DNA from: Pseudoflavonifractor sp. An85
GTDB taxonomy: Bacteria; Bacillota; Clostridia; Oscillospirales; Oscillospiraceae
DNA length: 64,000 nucleotides
Assembly: GCF_002161235.1 (NCBI RefSeq)
Contig: NZ_NFHE01000004.1
Span: 62,001 to 126,000 of the forward strand
Reading direction: 5' to 3'
The position numbers and the translations under genes are program-made. Positions 44,947 to 51,001 of this stretch are shown piece after piece (the stretch's first letter is position 1; each line of letters begins with the position of its first letter). The notes beneath the pieces were generated by a model. It was not told the origin of the DNA. It saw only the letters and a program-made list of their open reading frames with translations, and did not search any database.

Positions 44947-45114
44947 GTGAGTATGGATGAAAAGCGTATTTCGGCTGAAAAAATGGCAGCTGCGTTCAAG
45001 GCTCTTTCTCCGACAGAGCAGCAAAGGCTTTACTACATGATGCAAGGAGCAGCGCTCGTATCCGATCCCATACAGCATAAAGAGCCATTACATACTACTT
45101 CTGATGAGAAATAA
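44947..45114 (+). CDS. Small first gene of the divergent operon
   Basis: A 55-codon gene starting GTG (or ATG at 44953) follows an AAGGGG site. The product is a basic-acidic helical peptide (EKMAAAFKALSPTEQQRLYYM) and has no recognised family. It is the first gene under the repressor-facing promoter, the place where Cro- or excisionase-like proteins often lie. Confidence in translation comes from the ribosome site and the position. Confidence 0.55.
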   Translation: MSMDEKRISAEKMAAAFKALSPTEQQRLYYMMQGAALVSDPIQHKEPLHTTSDEK

Positions 45115-45123
45115 TAGGTATTC

Positions 45124-45384
45124 ATGAAAAAGTTAACTGTTTATATGGAAATTGCAGGAGCTGCCCATGATGAACAAGGGAATCCCCAGCCTGCGGTAAT
45201 TCGTATGACGATTGGAGATCCAGACGGTGATGAGATTACCGGAGATGAGTACCAGGCGTTCCTGGAGCGTATCACGGCTGAAGACGTACTGGAGGCAGCT
45301 TGCCTGACCGATATTTACCCGGTCTCGGCTTGTCGCATTATTATGCCCCAAGAGTATCAAGAAAAGTACGGAGATGAGGGTTAA
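45124..45384 (+). CDS. Unknown 86-residue protein
   Basis: A small acidic soluble protein (LTVYMEIAGAAHDEQGNPQP, then ITAEDVLEAACL). No domain recognised. It starts 9 bases after the preceding stop and precedes the exonuclease gene in the same direction, so it is part of the same operon. Confidence 0.6.
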   Translation: MKKLTVYMEIAGAAHDEQGNPQPAVIRMTIGDPDGDEITGDEYQAFLERITAEDVLEAACLTDIYPVSACRIIMPQEYQEKYGDEG

Positions 45385-45411
45385 CACCTAAGTAGAAGGA
45401 GAGAAGAATCC

Positions 45412-46479
45412 ATGAAGCTTTACGAAGTGAGAACATCATCCGGGCTACCTGTATTTGAAGGTAATCACAAGGGATGTGAGGAATACATCACACAGGCGCT
45501 CCAGAAAGGTTCTCAGCCTGGATTCCTCTCCATCCATCCCAGGTATACCCACTACACAGACATGCCTGATGAGCTACGCAGTTGCCTTTTTACAGAGCGG
45601 CAATGGGCCCAGAAGGGATATTTCCCAAATGACTCTGACTGTGGAGTGATCATCTGGACGAATCACAGTCATAGGGAGAAAAAACGATACCTCTCTGGAG
45701 AGGACGTACACCCTGGCACAGAAGAAGAACTGGAGAACTATGCCGCTGCCAACACCATGCGGTTGGAGGCAAAGCAACGTTTGGTTGTGCAGGGGCTGAA
45801 AGCTCAGATTGCTCGTCTGGAGCAAGAAGTAGATGAGATGGGCCAGCGGGAGGCCAAGGCGAACAAACGGCTGGACAGCCTGATAGATGCTTATAAGTGT
45901 CTGCTTTGCGAACAATGCAAAAGAGAAGGTCCAATCCGTGGCATCGACCTCCCGGCCAGGATTGTCCTGGACACGGAGACCACTGGACTTGATCCAAGAC
46001 GGGACGAGCTGCTCCAAATCTCCGTCCTGGATGCCGACACAGGGGCGACCGTATTAAACACCTATGTGCGACCTATTTGGACACTTGAGTGGCCACAAGC
46101 GCAGAATATCCATGGCATTACCCCTGAGATGGTTGCGGAGGCACCTACGCTGGCAGAATTGCATCTGGAGCTTCGGGCGATTTTCGGCACGGCTCGGGAG
46201 ATTATTGGGTACAACACATTCTTTGATCTTGCATTCTTGGAGCCTTATGGGATTAGCTCCTATAGGGAAATTGTAGATGTCATGATGGATTTTGCCCCCA
46301 TCTACGGCGAGTGGAGCGAGTATCATGACGACTATAAGTGGCAGAGCCTGAGTACCTGCGCTGCTTACTTCGGATATGACTGGGGTGAGGACAAGGTTCA
46401 CGACAGCTTAGCGGACTGCAAGGCCACGCTCTTTTGTTATCACAAGCTTAAAGGGAGTTGGGAAAATGGCGTGGAGTGA
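45412..46479 (+). CDS. DEDD-type 3'-5' exonuclease with unique N-terminal region
   Basis: The 355-residue protein has a C-terminal DnaQ-like exonuclease domain from about residue 180: VLDTETTGLD (Asp/Glu pair), IGYNTFFDLAFL (Asp), and HDSLADCKAT (His/Asp), so the DEDDh active site appears complete. The N-terminal 110 residues are of unknown type, followed by a coiled coil (about 115-160) and CX2CX2C-like cysteines (LLCEQCK). It may degrade or proofread DNA, or act in defence. The role is inferred only at the enzymatic level. Confidence 0.8.
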   Translation: MKLYEVRTSSGLPVFEGNHKGCEEYITQALQKGSQPGFLSIHPRYTHYTDMPDELRSCLFTERQWAQKGYFPNDSDCGVIIWTNHSHREKKRYLSGEDVHPGTEEELENYAAANTMRLEAKQRLVVQGLKAQIARLEQEVDEMGQREAKANKRLDSLIDAYKCLLCEQCKREGPIRGIDLPARIVLDTETTGLDPRRDELLQISVLDADTGATVLNTYVRPIWTLEWPQAQNIHGITPEMVAEAPTLAELHLELRAIFGTAREIIGYNTFFDLAFLEPYGISSYREIVDVMMDFAPIYGEWSEYHDDYKWQSLSTCAAYFGYDWGEDKVHDSLADCKATLFCYHKLKGSWENGVE

Positions 46480-46511
46480 TTTTGGTTTTAGTAGTCATGG
46501 GGGGCGTGGCA

Positions 46512-46985
46512 ATGAAAGACTATATAAAAATTGCAAAAGATGCAAGAAAAATGAAAAAAACAGCAGAGCAGGAAGGAGTCCAGAAACGAATTAAAGAAGT
46601 TTTGCCTGAAATATGCAACAAGGCAATACAAGAAGCAGAGCGTACTGCGCAAAATGGGGAAACTCATTTTCATTTAGAGGTATACAAGTTCACTGACGAC
46701 CTTTGTGGTTCATATCGTGAAAAAGTCTTCCTTGCCATTTATAAAGCTACCCAGAAAGAGTTGAGACAGTATAGGCTGTACTTAATCGGGGGAAATGTTT
46801 ACTTCCGGCGCTGTACTTACTTTATCCCGTTGTTTTTCATTATGCTTTTCGATTTGCTCACTTTGGCTGGTTTTTTTTATTTATATCACATCGGCTTTCA
46901 CACATATAGTTGGTCGAGCCTGGGAATTTTCTGTTTATTATGTATGGCCTTATGGATGAACTTCTGGCTATTGGAGCGAGGATGA
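46512..46985 (+). CDS. Small membrane protein, copy 1 of a paralog pair
   Basis: The 157-residue protein begins MKDYIKIAKDARKMKK, with a central conserved part (EVYKFTDDLCGSYREKVFLAIYKATQ) and two C-terminal membrane helices (about 108-130 and 135-155). A second protein encoded at 47398-47778 shares the layout and the MKDYAKIAKEA start. ATG at 46512 is chosen over an upstream open frame overlapping the exonuclease gene. Function unknown. Confidence 0.65.
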   Translation: MKDYIKIAKDARKMKKTAEQEGVQKRIKEVLPEICNKAIQEAERTAQNGETHFHLEVYKFTDDLCGSYREKVFLAIYKATQKELRQYRLYLIGGNVYFRRCTYFIPLFFIMLFDLLTLAGFFYLYHIGFHTYSWSSLGIFCLLCMALWMNFWLLERG

Positions 46986-47116
46986 CTGTGAAAAAGTTGA
47001 TAACTTGCGAACTTATATTGGCAGGTGGTGTGTTGATAGCTAAATATGTATCACCGTGGCTGGCATTTAAGCTGGCCGAGTGGATTTGTTCAATATACGC
47101 CTACTTTGGAATTTAA
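46982..47116 (+). CDS. Very small membrane peptide
   Basis: A 44-residue peptide (ATG overlapping the preceding stop as ATGA) with a hydrophobic core (LITCELILAGGVLIAKYVS and LAFKLAEWICSIYAYFG). The coupling overlap supports expression. The function is unknown, and it could be a toxin-like or signalling peptide. Confidence 0.45.
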   Translation: MTVKKLITCELILAGGVLIAKYVSPWLAFKLAEWICSIYAYFGI

Positions 47117-47131
47117 GAGAGGAGATTAACA

Positions 47132-47401
47132 ATGAAAGCAACAGGAATTGTCCGAAATCTCGATCCGCTGGGGCGAATTGTTCTTCCCAAAGAACTCCGG
47201 CGTACCCTCAATCTTGAGGATGGGACCCCGTTGGAAATATTCATGTCCGAAGATGGGGCGATCGTCCTCCGCAAGCATGCTCCTGGTTGCAGCTGTTGCG
47301 GCCGCACGGACAACCTTAAGGAGTATAAAGGCATATCGCTGTGCCAGAGGTGTATTGATGCATTCAATTCCGTGTCTGTGCAGGAAATGGGGGAAAAATG
47401 A
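47132..47401 (+). CDS. AbrB-type DNA-binding protein with zinc ribbon
   Basis: The 89-residue protein has an AbrB/SpoVT swapped-hairpin domain (IVRNLDPLGRIVLPKELRRTL) and a C-terminal zinc knuckle (CSCCGRTDN...LCQRC) with four Cys likely binding zinc. Such proteins are transition-state regulators in spore-formers. It sits between the paralogous membrane protein genes. A good AGGAG site precedes it. An influence on excision or sporulation timing is possible, unproven. Confidence 0.82.
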   Translation: MKATGIVRNLDPLGRIVLPKELRRTLNLEDGTPLEIFMSEDGAIVLRKHAPGCSCCGRTDNLKEYKGISLCQRCIDAFNSVSVQEMGEK

Positions 47402-47778
47402 AAGACTATGCAAAGATTGCCAAAGAGGCATTGAAGCAGCATAAAAAAGAACATATACAGACATTGCTGCCCGATTTGCGTGCTAGAGTTCTGGCGGATG
47501 CCGAGCGTCATGCACGGGAGGGAGATAGTTATTTCTTTTTGGAAAGTGAAAGCTACCCAGAGCTAAATCGTTTCAGAGGCGAGTACAAACAGGAGATGTA
47601 TGTCGCACTGGAACGTGCACTAAGGAAAGATTTAAAAAAGCATAGGCTATACATGGATGACCGCCGCTGTGTTTATATCAAGCGGGACTATGGAGAGGCG
47701 TTATTCTGCATAGGTTTAGTTGCTTTGGTCCTAATGATGGTAGGAATGACGATAGCGTTTATCATATGCGGGGCCTAG
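47398..47778 (+). CDS. Small membrane protein, copy 2 of a paralog pair
   Basis: The 126-residue protein begins MKDYAKIAKEALKQHKK and has the sequence LNRFRGEYKQEMYVALERALRK similar in position to copy 1 (46512-46985), plus a hydrophobic C-terminal stretch (about 100-125). Its start overlaps the AbrB-like gene's end in ATGA. No function is known. Confidence 0.65.
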   Translation: MKDYAKIAKEALKQHKKEHIQTLLPDLRARVLADAERHAREGDSYFFLESESYPELNRFRGEYKQEMYVALERALRKDLKKHRLYMDDRRCVYIKRDYGEALFCIGLVALVLMMVGMTIAFIICGA

Positions 47779-47793
47779 CAACAGAAGGAGAAA

Positions 47794-48190
47794 CCCAGGT
47801 CAGGCTCTGCCACCTGGGCACTTCCTCCAGCAAGCCATAACTTGACTTGTTGGAGGAAGTGTTGAGAAACACTCGTGTACCTTGAAAATGGAATACAGGC
47901 ATGACTGGTACATAACTCATGCACGAGCGAATCAGGATCGCCGCCGTAACGGAGCAGCGAGAGCAGCTCCCAGCGATCAACGTCAACCTGAGACCCGGAG
48001 AGGGCACTCCGGGCGCAACGACTGTATGGGGGATAATGATACTTCCTCACGGCCTCCCGAAGATAGGGGGGAGCCCGGCAGCACCCGGCAACAGGGCCGA
48101 TGCTTGCGGAGCTATGGCGCCAAGCCAATGGCGGCCAGTCATGTCATACTTGGCGTATATTATCGAATCCGTGTGAATGATATGTGATGG
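47794..48190 (+). other. Structured intergenic region upstream of the recombinase unit
   Basis: This gap of 483 bases carries several strong dyads: CCCAGGT/ACCTGGG (47794-47800 and 47812-47818), a 16-base arm pair (47819-47834 and 47846-47861, one G-T), GTGTT/AACAC, and CCCGGAG/CTCCGGG. The GC-rich middle (about 47935-48130) is unlike the surrounding AT-rich genes. Overlapping small frames (for example 47919-48176) have no ribosome site or recognisable product. A noncoding RNA, a recombination accessory site or an imported fragment are possible. Confidence 0.4.
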
Positions 48191-48220
48191 TTCATGTGGG
48201 TTTGGTAATATGCATACACA
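48191..48220 (+). promoter_or_regulatory. Sigma-E-like promoter upstream of the recombinase unit
   Basis: The -35-like TTCATGTG (48191-48198) and the -10-like CATACACA (48213-48220) are 14 bases apart, the spacing of mother-cell sigma-E promoters, whose -10 is typically CATACA-type. The same -10 core and spacing occur upstream of the sigK 5' part. No good sigma-A promoter was seen here. Assignment is inferred from pattern only. Confidence 0.45.
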
Positions 48221-48261
48221 CTCGCAGTTACGAATAACTTTCTTCAAAGGGGGGGATCAGG

Positions 48262-48447
48262 ATGAATGAGGTTGAGCGAGATGTAGGTCTTGCGCTGTTG
48301 ATGCGTTTACGGCAGCGAAAGCTGCTGTCCGAAGAACACTATCGTGCAGCATGTTGCTCTCAATTTTTTGACAGAAGAAGCTTCACTCAGTATGCTAGAG
48401 ATACCCCCAATGAAGTGATGGAGGTTGATCAGCATGATGACCATTAG
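48262..48447 (+). CDS. Small protein directly upstream of the recombinase gene
   Basis: The 61-residue protein starts after a strong GGGGGG site and overlaps the recombinase start region by 14 bases. It has a helical N-terminus (ERDVGLALLMRLRQRKLLSEEHYRAA split into helices) and an acidic end. Small helical proteins are often encoded next to large serine recombinases, and it is a candidate excision (directionality) factor. That is inferred from location only. Confidence 0.6.
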   Translation: MNEVERDVGLALLMRLRQRKLLSEEHYRAACCSQFFDRRSFTQYARDTPNEVMEVDQHDDH

Positions 48448-50062
48448 GAAGCTGCGAGAACAGTTGCGGATGGGCAGGTCCATCTATGATCTTTCACTGC
48501 GAGTTACATATTATGCACGTGTATCCACGGAAAAAGTGGAGCAACAAGGGAGCCTGGAGAACCAGGTTCAATACTATACGGAATTCATTCAGAAGAACCC
48601 CAACTGGACTTTTGTGCAAGGCTATGTGGACGAAGGTATCTCGGGCACCAGCACCTACAAGCGGGAGAACTTCCTACGTATGATTGACGATGCCCACAGG
48701 GGTCTGTTTGACTTCATTATCACCAAAGAGATTTCCCGGTTTTCCAGAAGCACTCTAGACAGCATCCAGTATACTCAGGAGCTACTGGATGCAAACGTGG
48801 GTGTTCTCTTTCAGAACGACAACATCAATACTCTGGACACCGACAGCGAGTTCCGTTTGGTGGTCATGGCAGGCGTGGCCCAGGATGAGGTGCGGAAGCT
48901 GTCTGAACGCCTGAAGTTCGGTTTTCGGCAGTCTATCAAGAACGGTCATGTGCTGGGTAATAACCGACTGTGGGGCTATGACAAGAAGGACTGTAAATTA
49001 ACCATTATCCCAGAGCAAGCTGAAGCAGTTCGATTGATTTTTGAACTTTATGCCACGGGAAAGTATGGCATTCGCAAACTCTCCCAAGAACTGACCCGAA
49101 GAGGTCATACCAGCTTGCTTGGGAATGACTTTAATACCGCAACTATCAAGCATATACTCACAAATCCCAAGTATAAAGGGTGGTATTGTGGGAACAAAAC
49201 GCAGAAGCTAGATTACCGTTCAAAGAAAACAATCTTTTTGGATGAGAGTGAATGGGTTATGTATCCAGACCCTAATATCCCAGCAATAGTATCAGAAGAA
49301 TTGTGGGACAGGGCAAATGAGATATTCAAACAGCGCAGTCGAGAGGTTAAGGGAAAGGCTACAAGCTATCACAACCGTTATGCTTATAGCGGTAAGATTG
49401 TTTGCGGCACCCATGGGACACACTTTCAGAGACAGTACTTCAAAACCGCCGCTGGAAAAACAGAATTCTGGAAATGCCGGATTTATCGCCAACAAGGAAA
49501 GAAAGCTTGCGCCCTACCGGGGATTCGCACTTATGAAATTGACAGAATTTTGGCTGATTTATTTGAGAAGCTGGTTGGAAATAAGGACGAGATTGTACGT
49601 CTTGTCCTAAATAGTGTTATTGAGACAACACAAAAAAAAGACCATTCGGTCGCCATTGGGAGACTCGAAGGTCAAATCAAACAAATAGAAGATAAGAAAG
49701 ACAAATTGCTGGAACTAAGTATAGCAAATGCTGTTACTCTCCAGGAATTTAAGGAGCGAAACCAGAGATTTAACAGTCAGATTTCTGAACTGGAGGATCA
49801 ACTGGCTGCGCTGAGACAACAGGAACAGCAGGCAGGAGAAAACCTTCTTGATCCTAATCTGCTGGAAAAGGCATTATGGGAAGAACTCAATTTCACAAAT
49901 GGCATTAGTTCTGATGTTGTAGCTGCGATTCTTGACCACATCGTTGTGAGAGAAGAGAGCGACAATACAAGAATTTATCTAGATGTTTTTCTACGGCTGG
50001 GGCAAACTGCTTCAGTCAATTTTAAGAGAGACGGATTCGTCCTTTGTAACACCTCTTCTTGA
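48434..50062 (+). CDS. Large serine recombinase of the element
   Basis: The 542-residue recombinase has an N-terminal catalytic domain with nucleophile Ser31 in YYARVSTEK and conserved ISRFSRS, a recombinase domain (GYDKKDCKLTIIPEQAEAVRLIFELY), a zinc ribbon domain and a coiled coil (about 410-480). It should excise and integrate the element. ATG at 48434 has GGAGG 9 bases upstream. The last sense codons lie in the att region, and the TGA stop (50060-50062) is partly made of host sigK DNA. In the circular form the frame would continue about 36 residues longer. Confidence 0.93.
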   Translation: MMTIRKLREQLRMGRSIYDLSLRVTYYARVSTEKVEQQGSLENQVQYYTEFIQKNPNWTFVQGYVDEGISGTSTYKRENFLRMIDDAHRGLFDFIITKEISRFSRSTLDSIQYTQELLDANVGVLFQNDNINTLDTDSEFRLVVMAGVAQDEVRKLSERLKFGFRQSIKNGHVLGNNRLWGYDKKDCKLTIIPEQAEAVRLIFELYATGKYGIRKLSQELTRRGHTSLLGNDFNTATIKHILTNPKYKGWYCGNKTQKLDYRSKKTIFLDESEWVMYPDPNIPAIVSEELWDRANEIFKQRSREVKGKATSYHNRYAYSGKIVCGTHGTHFQRQYFKTAAGKTEFWKCRIYRQQGKKACALPGIRTYEIDRILADLFEKLVGNKDEIVRLVLNSVIETTQKKDHSVAIGRLEGQIKQIEDKKDKLLELSIANAVTLQEFKERNQRFNSQISELEDQLAALRQQEQQAGENLLDPNLLEKALWEELNFTNGISSDVVAAILDHIVVREESDNTRIYLDVFLRLGQTASVNFKRDGFVLCNTSS

Positions 50063-50063
50063 C
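50041..50063. other. Right attachment junction (att) within sigK
   Basis: On the minus strand sigK codons GTC-AAG-AAG (50063-50055) meet element sequence AGGTGTTACAAAGG. AAG-AAG replaces AAA-AAA of the left side. With the left-side CCTTTG the element ends would form an imperfect symmetric attP of about 40-45 bases around the GT-N-AA-N-AA core in the circle. Confidence 0.8.
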
Positions 50064-50255
50064 AATGTGCGCCACCAGACGCAAATTGTGCTCGATGAGT
50101 TTGTCCCGGGCGTCGCTGTCCCCCTCCGCCATGCGTTTCAGACAGTCCTGTTCCTCCTCCCGGGTCAGGGCCCGGGGAAAGGAGCCGGTGTTGTTGGCCA
50201 GCCGCAGGGTGAAAAACAGCCCGTTGAGCATCAGTATAAGCCATGCCGTCCACAT
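50055..50255 (-). CDS. sigK: Sporulation sigma factor sigma-K, 5' part (gene interrupted)
   Basis: Codons 1-67 of sigma-K run from the ATG at 50255 (GGAGGTGG site upstream) to the VKK codons at the junction. Residues 1-28 are a hydrophobic stretch (MWTAWLILMLNGLFFTLRLA) like the pro-sequence of Bacillus pro-sigma-K. Then come region 1.2 and the start of region 2 (LTREEEQ, RDKLIEHNLRLVAHIVKK). In the present arrangement the frame runs into the element and stops near 50022. The other 162 codons are at 13234-12746. Joined, the protein has 229 residues, a typical length. Confidence 0.93.
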
Positions 50256-50275
50256 GGTCACCACCTCCATGGGGA

Positions 50276-50305
50276 AGTGTATGCGTGGGCGGCGTGTCCC
50301 TATGG
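50276..50305 (-). promoter_or_regulatory. Sigma-E-like promoter of sigK
   Basis: On the minus strand CCATAGGG (50305-50298), 14 bases, and CATACACT (50283-50276) match the spacing and -10 of mother-cell sigma-E-type promoters. The ribosome site follows. The -35 is imperfect. SigE-driven sigK transcription is established in other spore-formers. Confidence 0.45.
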
Positions 50306-50329
50306 CTGGGAAGGAGAAATCTTCCGGCT

Positions 50330-50704
50330 CTATTTGACCAGGGCGAACTGATAGGCCTCTTCCACCCAGTCCAAAATGGTCTGGTCCACCTGGTTGGGGT
50401 GGGTGAGGAGCACGTGGTGGGTCCAGCGGTTGGGGTAGGGCTCCACCGCCTGGACGATGCGAGGATGTTCCCGATGATGGGACAGGCCGAAGGTGAGCAG
50501 CAGGTATTCTGTGGGCCACCCCTTGACCTTCCGCCAGGGCAGGGACACTGCGGCAAACACGTAGCGGTTGCGCAGAGAAATTTGGGTTTTGCTCACCTTG
50601 ACGGTGATGTCCGGATGGCGCCGGGTCAGTTGCTCCAACAGTGTGGTATAGATGGGCAGCATCTGGGGCATTCCTTGAAAAAACATCAGTTCCTCGATGG
50701 ACAT
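50330..50704 (-). CDS. DUF5655-domain protein
   Basis: The 124-residue protein has the small alpha/beta DUF5655 pattern (KVSKTQISLRNRYVFAAVSLP, YLLLTFGLSHH, RWTHHVLLTHPNQVDQTI). Function unknown. It is upstream of sigK in the same direction, with sigK 75 bases away, and belongs to the host chromosome, not to the element. Confidence 0.8.
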   Translation of the reverse strand: MSIEELMFFQGMPQMLPIYTTLLEQLTRRHPDITVKVSKTQISLRNRYVFAAVSLPWRKVKGWPTEYLLLTFGLSHHREHPRIVQAVEPYPNRWTHHVLLTHPNQVDQTILDWVEEAYQFALVK

Positions 50705-50802
50705 GAAAAAACCTCCTCTCCTGGGTTTGGGTGCCTACCTGGAGTATACCAGAGGTGGGGTGGAAAGGCCACCCGCCCAAAGGGCTTTTACAGGGGGAAA
50801 GA

Positions 50803-50990
50803 TTGACAAACATCCCCAGGTATGCTATCATACCAAACAGCACACAAAGTGCGGAAAACGGATTGAAATCCGTGGTTGTACCTGGGTTTGGTGCCCATGA
50901 GTGAATTTGAATGAATGTTTGCGGTTATGTAGGCTGCATGGTCTGTCAGGAGTACAGACTGTGCAGCCTTTTTTATATGCCCACAGGAAG
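50803..50990 (+). promoter_or_regulatory. Promoter and terminator-bearing leader (putative riboswitch/attenuator)
   Basis: TTGACA (50803-50808), 17 bases, TATCAT (50826-50831). A leader of about 160 bases follows, with hairpins GCAC/GTGC and ACGGAT/ATCCGT, and ends in a long terminator stem (GGCTGCATGGTCTGT paired with ACAGACTGTGCAGCC, 50933-50971) plus T6, just upstream of the first methyltransferase gene. Such a terminator before the coding region implies regulated readthrough. The leader does not match any riboswitch consensus that I can recall. Confidence 0.65.
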
Positions 50991-51001
50991 GGGACAAAGA
51001 C

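Larger units (their letters stand above)
13235..50060. mobile_element. Conjugative element (ICE) integrated within sigK; skin-like
   Basis: The 36.8-kb element divides sigK exactly at the two lysine codons of the VKK motif. It carries parAB, replication-like genes, MobC/relaxase, a VirD4/VirB4-type secretion module related in gene order to Tn1549/CTn elements, and a large serine recombinase at the right edge. Cargo includes a sortase-pilus cluster, a toxin-antitoxin pair and a Fic protein. Base composition is visibly lower in GC than both flanks. Interruption of sigK by an excisable element is established for Bacillus subtilis and Clostridioides difficile. Here the element itself looks conjugative. 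Excision is inferred from the intact recombinase and the in-frame halves. Confidence 0.92.

Noticed and set aside
47919-48176. 85-codon frame upstream of the recombinase unit
   Set aside because: No ribosome site and no recognisable domain. It lies in the structured GC-rich gap, so it is described there rather than as a gene.
50838-50978. Assignment of the leader to a named riboswitch class
   Set aside because: None of the consensus motifs that I can recall for SAM, cobalamin, THF, purine, guanidine or T-box leaders is present. It was left unassigned.
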